Shown piece by piece: positions 44,640-52,937 of a stretch of DNA of 64,000 bases. Origin of the DNA: Nostoc favosum CHAB5714 (GTDB lineage: Bacteria; Cyanobacteriota; Cyanobacteriia; Cyanobacteriales; Nostocaceae); NCBI RefSeq assembly GCF_020829495.1, contig NZ_JAIVFQ010000032.1, positions 1-64,000 of the forward strand, written 5' to 3'. The first letter of the stretch is position 1; each line of letters starts with the position of its first letter. The notes under the pieces are model-generated. The model was not told the DNA's origin. It searched no databases and saw nothing but the letters and a program-made list of their open reading frames with translations. Position numbers and translations under genes: made by a program.

Positions 44640-45896
44640 ATGAAGGTTAATTTGCAGCCTGCCTTGAATGATGGTAATTTGGACGCAAATCAACTGAACA
44701 GTCAACGTCAGTTGGGAATTTCGATTTCAGCGATCGCAGAAAATCAAGACCGCAATGTGCCCCTGAATTTATGCTTAATTCTCGATCATAGTGGTTCTAT
44801 GAACGGGCGATCGCTAGAAACGGTCAAAAAAGCTGCGAATCGTTTGGTAGATAGACTTAACCCTGGCGATCGCCTCAGTGTTGTAGTTTTTGATCACCGT
44901 GCCAAAGTCTTAGTACCCAATCAAAGTGTCGAAGATCCAGAAAAAATCAAACAGCAAATTAATCGCCTAGCCGCCGATGGTGGAACTGCGATTGACGAAG
45001 GACTGCGCTTAGGCATTGAGGAGTTGGCAAAGGGCAAAAAAGATACTGTTTCCCAAGCTTTTTTATTAACCGACGGTGAAAATGAACACGGTGATAATAA
45101 TCGCTGTTTAAAATTCGCTCAATTGGCTGCTAGCTATAATTTGACTTTAAACACTTTGGGTTTTGGTGACAATTGGAACCAAGATGTTTTAGAAAAAATT
45201 GCTGATGCTGGCTTAGGTACTTTATCTTATATTCAAAAACCCGAACAGGCAGTGGAAGAGTTTAATCGCCTGTTTAGCCGTATTCAAACCGTGGGATTGA
45301 CTAATGCTTATCTGTTATTCTCGCTGATGCCCAATGTCCGGCTAGCAGAACTTAAACCTGTGGCCCAAGTTTCCCCAGACACAATTGAGTTACCACTGCA
45401 AAAAGAAGCTGATGGACGTTTTGCTGTGCGGTTGGGAGATTTAATGAAAGATGCGGAACGGGTAATCTTAGCTAATATTTATTTGGGACAATTGCCAACA
45501 GGTGAACAAGCGATCGCTAATGTGCAAGTCCGCTACGATGATCCAGCCGCCAATAAGGTAGGTTTAGTTACACCAAAGATCCCAGTTTACGCCCATGTAG
45601 TGAAAAATTATCAAGCAGACCCGAATCCCCAGGTGCAACGCTCTATTTTAGCATTAGCTAAGTATCGCCAAACCCAGCTAGCCGAAACGAAGTTGCAACA
45701 AGGCGATCGCTCTGGTGCGGCGACAATGTTACAAACGGCTGCTAAAACTGCACTGCAAATGGGAGATACTGGGGCGGCGACGGTGTTGCAAACTTCTGCC
45801 ACCCAGCTACAATCTGGTGGAGATTTATCCGAAAGTGATCGCAAGAAAACCAGGATTGTCTCCAAAACAGTTTTGCAAGATACCCCTCCTCAATGA
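44640..45896 (+). CDS. VWA-domain protein, first of a tandem pair
   Basis: 418 residues. The VWA domain (about 40-225) has an intact MIDAS: D49-H-S-G-S53 (LILDHSGSM), a Thr in GGTAIDEG and Asp in LLTDGENEHG. A beta-rich domain follows (about 240-335), then an Ala/Gln/Thr-rich helical tail (KYRQTQLAETKLQQGDRS...) with two similar helices. No signal or membrane segment, so it is cytosolic. Its stop overlaps the start of the next gene by 4 bp (ATGA), so the two are coupled. It may be a metal-dependent protein-binding platform. DNA copies of its tail are scattered further downstream. Confidence 0.88.
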   Translation: MKVNLQPALNDGNLDANQLNSQRQLGISISAIAENQDRNVPLNLCLILDHSGSMNGRSLETVKKAANRLVDRLNPGDRLSVVVFDHRAKVLVPNQSVEDPEKIKQQINRLAADGGTAIDEGLRLGIEELAKGKKDTVSQAFLLTDGENEHGDNNRCLKFAQLAASYNLTLNTLGFGDNWNQDVLEKIADAGLGTLSYIQKPEQAVEEFNRLFSRIQTVGLTNAYLLFSLMPNVRLAELKPVAQVSPDTIELPLQKEADGRFAVRLGDLMKDAERVILANIYLGQLPTGEQAIANVQVRYDDPAANKVGLVTPKIPVYAHVVKNYQADPNPQVQRSILALAKYRQTQLAETKLQQGDRSGAATMLQTAAKTALQMGDTGAATVLQTSATQLQSGGDLSESDRKKTRIVSKTVLQDTPPQ

Positions 45897-47173
45897 AAGT
45901 TAAATTGCTCTCGGCGTTAAATGACAATAATGTTGATGTGGCTAAAACTTGTAGCCAACGTCAATTAGCAATAAGAATTTTTGCAATCGCTGATGAGTTT
46001 GACCAAAATCTCCCCCTTAATCTCTGCTTGATTTTGGATAGAAGTGGTTCCATGCATGGACAACCAATTAAAACGGTGATCCAGGCAGTGGAAGGATTAA
46101 TCGATCGGTTAAAAGTAGGCGATCGCATCTCAGTTGTGGCTTTTTCCGGTTCTGCGTCAGTCATTATCCCTAACCAAGCGATCCAAGACCCCGAAAGCAT
46201 CAAATCTCAAATAAAAAGCAAACTGACTGCTAGCGGCGGTACTGCGATCGCTGAGGGTTTGGAACTGGGAATTACAGAACTGATGAAGGGTACAAGAGGC
46301 GCTGTTTCCCAGGCGTTTCTGCTGACGGATGGGCATGGTGAAAGCGGTTTGCGGATTTGGAAGTGGGATATTGGGCGAGATGACAACAAACGGTGTGTTC
46401 AACTTGCACAAAAGGCTGCCAAGCTGAACCTAACTATCAACACTTTCGGATTTGGCAATAGCTGGAATCAGGATTTGCTAGAAAAAATTGCTGATGTCGG
46501 TGGTGGGACTTTAGCGCATATTGAACGCCCTGAACAAGCTGTGGAGCAATTTAGCCGACTGTTTGGACGGATTCAGTCTATTGGGTTAACTAATGCCTAC
46601 TTGCTGTTATCTCTAGTGCCTAATGTCCGATTAGCAGAATTGAAACCCATTGCCCAAGTTGCCCCAGACACAATCGAGTTACCAGTGGAACCCGAAGCTG
46701 ATGGTAGCTTTGCTGTGCGTTTGGGAGATTTGATGCAAGATGTAGAACGGGTAGTTTTGGCGAACATTTATCTGGGACAATTGCCAGAAGGGAAACAAGC
46801 GATCGCTCATCTGCAAATCCGTTATGATGACCCGTTGGTTAACGAACAAGGTTTACTTTCGCCCCTCGTGCCAGTGTATGCAGATGTAGTGCGGGCATAT
46901 CAACCGACATCTAATCCCCAGGTACAACAGTCTATTTTAGCATTAGCGAAGTATCGCCAAACCCAGTTAGCCGAGGCGAAATTGCAACAAGGCGATCGCA
47001 CTGGTGCAGCTACTATGCTACAAACGGCTGCTAAAACCGCTTTACAAATAGGAGATAAAGGTGCAGCGACAGTGTTGCAAACTTCTGCCACTCGCTTGCA
47101 AGCTGGAGAAGAACTTTCCGAAGCTGACTTGAAGAAGACTAGAATTGCATCAAAAACCGTTTTACAGGAATAG
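45893..47173 (+). CDS. VWA-domain protein, second of the tandem pair
   Basis: 426 residues, a paralogue of the preceding gene along its whole length (MKVKLLSALNDNNVDV versus MKVNLQPALNDGNLDA). The MIDAS is intact: D49-R-S-G-S53, a Thr in GGTAIAEG, Asp in LLTDGHGESG. An insertion of about 10 residues (GLRIWKWDIGRD) follows the last MIDAS motif. The C-terminal Ala/Gln helical tail resembles that of gene 1, and near-identical DNA copies of it are found at about 48.07-48.30 and 51.64-51.74 kb. It starts at an ATG inside the stop of its neighbour. Heteromeric action of the pair is plausible but unproven. Confidence 0.88.
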   Translation: MKVKLLSALNDNNVDVAKTCSQRQLAIRIFAIADEFDQNLPLNLCLILDRSGSMHGQPIKTVIQAVEGLIDRLKVGDRISVVAFSGSASVIIPNQAIQDPESIKSQIKSKLTASGGTAIAEGLELGITELMKGTRGAVSQAFLLTDGHGESGLRIWKWDIGRDDNKRCVQLAQKAAKLNLTINTFGFGNSWNQDLLEKIADVGGGTLAHIERPEQAVEQFSRLFGRIQSIGLTNAYLLLSLVPNVRLAELKPIAQVAPDTIELPVEPEADGSFAVRLGDLMQDVERVVLANIYLGQLPEGKQAIAHLQIRYDDPLVNEQGLLSPLVPVYADVVRAYQPTSNPQVQQSILALAKYRQTQLAEAKLQQGDRTGAATMLQTAAKTALQIGDKGAATVLQTSATRLQAGEELSEADLKKTRIASKTVLQE

Positions 47174-47284
47174 TAAAAATTCCGCGTTGCTGATTAACTG
47201 TATGAAAGTTTCGCGCCTTGGCGCAAAGCGAGAAAAAATATTTTATTCCTCAATTGAGCAACAAAGTAATAGTATATTCCTAAT

Positions 47285-47445
47285 TTAACGTGAGTTCGAC
47301 AAACCTCTCCCTGCCTTGAACTAAAGTTCAAGGCTGTCCCTCTCGCCCGTCGGAGAGGGACGATTTTGCGTAGTAAAATCTCTTAGTGGTCTTTTTGATT
47401 GAGCTAATTAAGCGGACACTATATAAGCCGTCGAATTCACGTTAA
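47285..47445. mobile_element. MITE-like element with TIR TTAACGTGARTTCGAC
   Basis: The left end TTAACGTGAGTTCGAC (47285-47300) and the right end GTCGAATTCACGTTAA (47430-47445) are inverted repeats with one mismatch. The inside contains a CTTGAACT/AGTTCAAG palindrome and GGAGAGGGAC words but no gene. The outermost TTAA on both sides could be either part of the TIR or a four-base target duplication. Confidence 0.6.
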
Positions 47446-47476
47446 CTTATTGATTAACAACCACCGAAGAGTTTGA

Positions 47477-48072
<596 letters not shown>

Positions 48073-48301
48073 AGCAAAGTATCGCCAAACCCAGTTAGCT
48101 GAGGCGAAATTGCAACAAGGCGATCGCACTGGTGCAGCGACGATGCTGCAAACGGCTGCTAAAACCGCCCTCCAAATAGGAGATAAAGGTGCGGCGACAG
48201 TGTTGCAAACCTCAGCCACTCGCCTGCAAGCTGGCGAAGAACTGTCGGATGCAGACCTCAAGAAAACTAGGATTGTATCAAAGACCGTTTTACAGGAATA
48301 G
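48073..48301 (+). pseudogene. Orphan copy of the VWA gene tail
   Basis: About 229 bp nearly identical to the last 76 codons of the second VWA gene, still in an open frame and ending in the same SKTVLQE stop. Nothing upstream encodes the VWA domain; the VapC stop comes directly before it. It is a duplication remnant and unlikely to be expressed, although an internal ATG-less frame is intact. Confidence 0.85.
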
Positions 48302-48326
48302 ATAATTTATAATTCATAATATTTTT

Positions 48327-48443
48327 ATGAAAACTACTGGACTTCATGATGTAGCTATTATTTGTTCTGACTATGATCGCTCAAAAAAAATTTATGTAGA
48401 AGTTTTAGGTTTTTCGATTATCCAAGAGACTTTTCTGTACTGA
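48327..48443 (+). pseudogene. 5' fragment of a VOC-family gene
   Basis: The start of a glyoxalase-like (VOC) gene: MKTTGLHDVAIICSDYDRSK followed by YVEVLGF and IIQETF, then a stop. It is very similar to the first 40 codons of the interrupted VOC gene at 54890. Similarity ends at about 48.45 kb, at the point that corresponds to the MITE insertion site in that gene. Confidence 0.8.
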
Positions 48444-48462
48444 GAGAAATCCACCGACTGTC

Positions 48463-49449
48463 TTAGTATTTAGTAAACAAAAATGACTCGCCCTCAAGAT
48501 ACGGATGAACGTGTTCTTTAATGATATACGGCACGGTTTCCGAAATCCACTTATGCTCTTGCGGATTATTTACATGAAAAGAAAGTACTTCAATCAGCGC
48601 CATGATAAAGAAACCTTCTGTAATCTGTAAGTAATGTTCAGGTAGCTTACGGATAGCTTGATAGCCTTCAAAAAAGGAAGGTCTGACAGTGGAAAGTAAA
48701 TATTGAAGCGAACTTGCAATATCGTAAAGATAGTATCCAAAGCCACAGCGAGCGAAATCGATTGGACGGAATTCCTCGTTGTGCAATAGATAGTTGCCCT
48801 CATGAAGGTCAGCGTGAATCAGTCCCCAGACATTTTGTTTCTGAGGCAGTGTTTCTATCATCTCTTGAACTTGGCAAGCCGCTACTTCGAGGGTCTTATA
48901 ATCTTCTGCTGAAATCAATTCTTGTAATACTGCTGGATAAAGTGCCAAGAGTGCTGCTTGCAGCCGATTCTTATCATAGGCTGGGCGAACAAAGTTTTCT
49001 GGCAGTTGCCACTGACTACTATGCTGGTGCAATCGAGCTAGCAACAAACCGAGCTGGTAAGCCTGTTCTGGAGTTCGTTGTCCGTTGAGGTTGTTGCCAT
49101 CAATCCAATGCAGCAGTGAGCAATAAAACACTTCTCCAGTCTCATCTACCAAAACTTGAGTGAGCCATCTATCTTGTAGATTTTTTACTGGCTCCTGCAC
49201 AACAACCTCTGTGTCATGACGCAAGGCAGTAAGCCACAGAAGTTCTGACTCAATCACCTGTGGTCTTTGCCATACATCGCCTTGGAGCCTAGATATTGGT
49301 CGATGAATACGGAGAAGAAATTTTTCTGCTTGTGTTTTTATACAGAAGGTTACGCTTCCACTGTGACCTAAAAAATAATGCTCTCCCTGAGCCATAGCAT
49401 ATTGTGCAAGGGCAGCTTTCGCTATGTAGTCATAGATGTTATCCTGCAT
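48463..49449 (-). CDS. Aminoglycoside-phosphotransferase-like kinase
   Basis: 328 residues from the ATG at 49449; an in-frame ATG at 49542 would add 31 poorly conserved basic residues. The APH/choline-kinase fold is shown by the Brenner motif HADLHEGNYLL (catalytic Asp and Asn) and the metal-binding IDFARCGFG, preceded by KFLLRIHRP (ATP-binding region) and LLARLHQHSSQW. The substrate may be a small hydroxyl compound (homoserine, choline, sugar). Resistance cannot be inferred from the fold alone. The gene is isolated in the rearranged zone. Confidence 0.85.
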   Translation of the reverse strand: MQDNIYDYIAKAALAQYAMAQGEHYFLGHSGSVTFCIKTQAEKFLLRIHRPISRLQGDVWQRPQVIESELLWLTALRHDTEVVVQEPVKNLQDRWLTQVLVDETGEVFYCSLLHWIDGNNLNGQRTPEQAYQLGLLLARLHQHSSQWQLPENFVRPAYDKNRLQAALLALYPAVLQELISAEDYKTLEVAACQVQEMIETLPQKQNVWGLIHADLHEGNYLLHNEEFRPIDFARCGFGYYLYDIASSLQYLLSTVRPSFFEGYQAIRKLPEHYLQITEGFFIMALIEVLSFHVNNPQEHKWISETVPYIIKEHVHPYLEGESFLFTKY

Positions 49450-49559
49450 TTTTCCATAACGTCTTGGTTGGTATACATACTCTAATCTTAAGTCCCACCG
49501 ATCAGCTTGCGATTGCGCCCTCACTGATAACCTAAGCGGCACAACTAGTTATTAGACGG

Positions 49560-49970
49560 AATTGTTCTGGATATCCACCTTATTAACCGATCGCAAGCTT
49601 TCGACTCAACGATACACCAAAATCAATGCGGAAATTACTTAAATAAACAAGCAAACTGGGATTTGAGAAAGTAAAAGCTTCTTTTACTTGCGGAAAACAC
49701 CAAAATGAGAAAGCAAACTGGGGTTTGAGAAAGTAAAAGCTTCTTTTACTTGCGGAAAACACCAAAATGAGAAAGCAAACTGGGGTTTGAGAAAGTAAAA
49801 GCTGCTTTTGCTTGCGGAAAACACTGAAATGAGAAAGCAAACTGGGGTTTGAGAAAGTAAAATGTCATTTTGAGAAAGCAATATGCCTTTTTGCTTATTG
49901 AATATGAAGTTTTGAGAAAGCAATAAGCCTTTTTGCTGATTAAATATGAATTTTAGTTAAATATGCGATC
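49560..49970. repeat. 62-bp hairpin repeat array, locus 2, with leader and trailer
   Basis: CAAACTGGG(A/G)TTTG occurs near 49652, 49714, 49776 and 49838, an exact 62-bp period. In this locus the variable hairpin is AAGTAAAAG-CTT-CTTTTACTT, a longer stem than at locus 1. About 85 bp upstream (ATCGCAAGCTTTCG...ACCAAAAT...ATTACTTAAATAAACAAG) and the trailer (TTGAATATGAA...TTAAATAT) match the flanks of locus 3. The trailer overlaps the end of the degenerate DUF5615 gene. Confidence 0.88.
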
Positions 49971-49972
49971 GC

Positions 49973-50348
49973 TTAGACATCAGGCAACAACGGTAAACGA
50001 CGGATACGAATACGGCTTGGCTCAACTGTAACGGCTGCTCCTTGTTCCAAATCCTCTTCACACTCAGCGATTACCGTCAGCAACAAATTCGCTAATGCTT
50101 GAGCACGTAACCTTTCAATCCGAATACGAATGACTCAAGGAGTAGTTGCTCACATCAAGCGCTAGCAATGTATGAAAATCTGCATCGAGTGTAGCAACAA
50201 CACATCTCTCTTCTCTAGCTTTCTGGATGATTTCTGTATCTTCAGCTTCAGACATCCCAATTTCACCCAGATGGATAGTGTCGATACCTGCATCACGTAG
50301 TAATGCTGCCGCAGAGAGTGGTAATCCCTGACGGGGCAACAGTTTCAT
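49973..50348 (-). pseudogene. Degenerate DUF5615 (PIN-like toxin) gene
   Basis: The frame starts MKLLPRQGLPLSAAALLRDAG, continues with HLGEIGMSEAEDTEIIQKAREERCVVATLDADFHTLLALD and then shifts. The remaining sequence (VIRIRIERLRAQALANLLLTVIAECEEDLE..., ending PLLPDV) is in another frame and has one further stop (TGA). A one-base insertion plus a nonsense change explain this. The usual N-terminal Asp (LLLDQNLP in relatives) is also lost. The gene follows the DUF433 gene, as in functional DUF433-DUF5615 pairs. Confidence 0.78.
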
Positions 50349-50574
50349 AGCGGTTAGGTAGTTCAATGATGCGATCGCTCAAGTAGGACGATGCAAAAAT
50401 TAAGGCTTGTTGAATATCTTCATCTTCTAATTCGGGAAACTCCTGACGCAGTTCTTCACGATTAGGGTAGGTAGCTAATAACTCAATCACCCGACGAACG
50501 GTAAGGCGAAGATTACGAATAGAAGGCTGTCCATTCATACGATTGGGATTGCTGGTGATGCGATCTAATTTCAT
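50293..50574 (-). CDS. DUF433 antitoxin, stop codon probably displaced
   Basis: A 93-residue protein with the DUF433 winged-helix-like core: ITSNPNRMNGQPSIRNLRLTV, ELLATYPNREELRQEFPELEDEDIQQALIFASSYLSD. Homologues normally stop around the LPNR position. Here reading continues 19 codons into the toxin gene in another frame (YETVAPSGITTLCGS), suggesting a lost stop. It would repress the pair and bind the partner toxin, but the partner is degenerate, so this may be a solitary leftover. Confidence 0.65.
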   Translation of the reverse strand: MKLDRITSNPNRMNGQPSIRNLRLTVRRVIELLATYPNREELRQEFPELEDEDIQQALIFASSYLSDRIIELPNRYETVAPSGITTLCGSITT

Positions 50575-50887
50575 AGCAGTAACCCTAGCTCCTTACAAAA
50601 ATTATTGTCCTTCTCACACCCACCAACAAGGAAACTTAGCAAAATAATGCTAAAAATTAAAAGTTTTAGAGAAAGGTAAATAAATTTCTGCCTATAATTA
50701 CGAATTGGTTTTAACTTTCCCAAATGTAGGATGTGTTTCAAGTCTTCCAATAAAACATCCTTTTAATAAAATTGGACAGCTTATGTTGATGATAGACGAT
50801 TATACTCCAGGCAAAATTTTCTAGCAGGGAACAGGAAACAAGGCTTCTGCTACTAAAATAGAAAAATCATTCACGAGCGTTGTACTT
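50575..50887. other. 313-bp gap
   Basis: AT-rich DNA between the DUF433 gene and the next toxin-antitoxin module. It contains an imperfect AGGATGT...ACATCCT stem near 50.73-50.76 kb and no convincing gene. Confidence 0.45.
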
Positions 50888-51148
50888 ATGGGTAATGAAG
50901 TTGAACTACTTGAACACTGGCGAGAACTCACACCTCAAAAGCAACAAAAAGTTTTGGAGTTTGTTGAACTACTTAAATCTGAGTCAGAAACAACACCCCC
51001 CGAATCTGATTTTGTGCCACAAACACCCTTAGCCAAAAAATTATGGTCGATCCGACAACGAGCGATCGCCTCTGGATTGCAACTTCTCAACGAAGACGAA
51101 ATTGAACTTGAACTTGCTGCACGTCGCGGTGGATTCCGTGAGTCGTAA
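50888..51148 (+). CDS. Antitoxin-like protein, partner of a PIN protein
   Basis: An 86-residue protein: an N-terminal helix (ELLEHWRELTPQKQQKVLEFVELLKSE) as in DUF2281-type antitoxins, a linker rich in Pro/Ser, and a charged C-terminus (EDEIELELAARRGGFRES). It overlaps the following PIN gene by about 11 bp. Probably a type II antitoxin that binds the PIN toxin and the operon promoter. Confidence 0.75.
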   Translation: MGNEVELLEHWRELTPQKQQKVLEFVELLKSESETTPPESDFVPQTPLAKKLWSIRQRAIASGLQLLNEDEIELELAARRGGFRES

Positions 51149-51542
51149 AAAGACGTACATAGACTCTGGTGTACTGATCACCGCTTTCTGTGGCATTCAG
51201 TCAGTCAGCATCAGAGCGAATCAAATTCTTAACGATGAAAATCTGGAGTTTGCTTCAAGTCGCTTCGTTCAATTAGAAGTCTTGCCTAAAGCAACTTTTA
51301 ACAAGCAACAAGATGAAGCAGAATTTTACGAAACATTTTTTAGTGCTGTCATGCACTGGGCAACTGACTTAGAGCAAATTATACAGGATGCTTCTCAAAT
51401 TGCCTGTACTTACGGTTTAGCTGCGATGGATGCACTTCATGTGGCGGCTGCTCTGCAAATTAAAGCTGATCAACTGATCACCACTGAAAAGCCAACTAAA
51501 CCAATGCACCGAGTAACGGAAATCCAGATTATTTCAATATAA
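51138..51542 (+). CDS. PIN-domain protein (probable toxin)
   Basis: A GTG at 51138 that overlaps the antitoxin stop gives VSRKKTYIDSGVLITAF as N-terminus, with the first PIN Asp. An ATG at 51102 would add 12 residues read out of the antitoxin frame and is less likely. Further acidic positions: E in FVQLEVLPK, D in GLAAMDALHVAAAL and D in KADQLITTEKP. The 134-residue protein fits VapC-type RNases. It is coupled to its antitoxin. Confidence 0.82.
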   Translation: MSRKKTYIDSGVLITAFCGIQSVSIRANQILNDENLEFASSRFVQLEVLPKATFNKQQDEAEFYETFFSAVMHWATDLEQIIQDASQIACTYGLAAMDALHVAAALQIKADQLITTEKPTKPMHRVTEIQIISI

Positions 51543-51598
51543 AGCGATCGCTCACAACTAAAAGCTCCGCAGCAAACAAGGCAATTTAGTAAGTCGAA

Positions 51599-51628
51599 TG
51601 CCATTTTGCTTGCGGAAAACACTAAAAC
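51599..51628. repeat. Stray piece of the 62-bp repeat
   Basis: CATTTTGCTTGCGGAAAACAC followed by TAAAACTTGA matches the variable half of the 62-bp unit at locus 2. It is directly followed by a copy of the VWA gene tail. Confidence 0.65.
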
Positions 51629-51640
51629 TTGATGAACTCA

Positions 51641-51737
51641 GCGAAGTATCGGCAAACCCAGTTAGCCGAGGCGAAATTGCAACAAGGCGATCGCACTGGT
51701 GCAGCCACAATGCTGCAAACAGCAGCCAAAACTGCCT
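51641..51737 (+). pseudogene. Third copy of the VWA gene tail (short)
   Basis: About 96 bp matching codons around AKYRQTQLAEAKLQQGD and TMLQTAAKTA of the VWA genes, cut on both sides. It borders a stray 62-bp repeat piece on the left and an inverted-repeat element on the right. Confidence 0.8.
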
Positions 51738-51775
51738 ATTTACAGCAGAAATCATGTATTTGAACCACATCTGTC

Positions 51776-52020
51776 GTAGGGGCACAGCATTGCTCATTGG
51801 TGTCAACTTAAGCTATAAATCGCTTATCTGTTGGCTTCCACGCTCGCCCAGAAATGAATTTCAGCGGCTCATAGCTAAAGTCTACTCAAGTAGACTAAAG
51901 ATTTTTCAGATTTATTTAGTCATCTTTAGATGACTTGAGCTATTAGCAAGGAACTTCAGTTCCTTGTGGGACATGAGTTTTACGTTAAGTTGACACCAAT
52001 GAGCTGGCTCGTGCCCCTAC
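51776..52020. mobile_element. Inverted-repeat element with nested REP-like palindromes
   Basis: GCTCATTGGTGTCAACTTAA (near 51793) and its exact reverse complement (near 51985) bound about 200 bp. Outside them GTAGGGGCAC and GTGCCCCTAC extend the inverted repeat to 51776 and 52020. Inside are three tail-to-tail palindromes of REP style (AGTCTACTCAAGTAGACT, AGTCATCTTTAGATGACT, AAGGAACTTCAGTTCCTT). No gene and no clear target duplication. Confidence 0.6.
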
Positions 52021-52067
52021 CGCCTGGTCTATTTACCTGAAAACTACTGTAATTAATAAATTACCCT

Positions 52068-52691
52068 TTATGCTACTAATTCCATCATTACCAAGCTACT
52101 CAAGCTCTTGGCAATCGCCTCTGGAGTCAGAACGAAATCTACTTTTCCGGTGTCAATAGCAGCTGAAGGCATATCGAAGTACTCCGAAGTAGTTTCATCT
52201 TGAGCAATCGTTGTACCACCATACTTTTTGATTGCCATCACTCCTAAAGCACCATCTCTGCCAAACCCACTTAGGACAACAGCAATTGCTCGCATTCCGT
52301 AATTAAGTCCTACTGACATGAATAGTTTATCCACTGAGGGGCGAACAAAGTTCATCTTTGGCGACTCTAATAGAGACAGCTTACCGTTAGCACCGACTAC
52401 TAAGTGCCGATCTGGAACATAAGTGTAAACTGTCCCTGGACGTATTATCTCCCCTAATTTTGCCTGCTCTACTCGCAACGCTGTATGGCGGCTGAGGATA
52501 TTTGCCAGACGACTAGAATAGACAGGATTCATGTGCTGAACTACAATAATCGCCGCCGGGAAATCTGCTGGTAAAGCCGACAAAATTTGGATGATTGGCT
52601 TTTGCCCGCCCGCAGAAGCTCCGATCGCTACTACGTTATAGGCAATATTGGGGAAGTGTGACAGAATTCGGTGTCGTTGTTGTAACGCCAT
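52068..52691 (-). CDS. Stand-alone CheB methylesterase domain
   Basis: A 207-residue protein that is only the catalytic domain of chemotaxis methylesterase/glutamine deamidase CheB. Active-site residues are present: S26 (IGASAGG), H53 (VVQHMNP) and D146 (GFGRDGALG). The response-regulator domain that normally inhibits CheB is missing, so it would not be switched by CheA in the usual way. No cheR, cheA or receptor gene is nearby. In cyanobacteria such proteins are often linked to orphan CheR or sensor kinases. A role outside chemotaxis is possible. Confidence 0.88.
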   Translation of the reverse strand: MALQQRHRILSHFPNIAYNVVAIGASAGGQKPIIQILSALPADFPAAIIVVQHMNPVYSSRLANILSRHTALRVEQAKLGEIIRPGTVYTYVPDRHLVVGANGKLSLLESPKMNFVRPSVDKLFMSVGLNYGMRAIAVVLSGFGRDGALGVMAIKKYGGTTIAQDETTSEYFDMPSAAIDTGKVDFVLTPEAIAKSLSSLVMMELVA

Positions 52692-52937
52692 TTTTTCTTT
52701 GCGAATGTTTAGCGCTCAGTAGCGATCGTCTAATTAGTGCTATAGCAGTCTGACAAGTTACTCTGCTATGTTAGCTAACTAACATATAATTATTCTATGT
52801 TATTTCGACAACAAATATAAACTGTTGACAATAGATAAACCTTTTGCTAGAGGTTCTTGATTGCTGCCGGTTATTTAATAGAGATAAGACTGGCTTAAAC
52901 AGCTTCGTGCTATCTCTGTTTCAAAAATCCTGCACTT

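Noticed and set aside
48463-49449. An antibiotic resistance gene
   Set aside because: The APH fold covers many metabolic kinases; nothing in sequence or context points to aminoglycosides.
49583-49923. Open reading frames through the 62-bp arrays
   Set aside because: The period is not a multiple of three and the translations are low-complexity echoes of the repeat in shifting frames.
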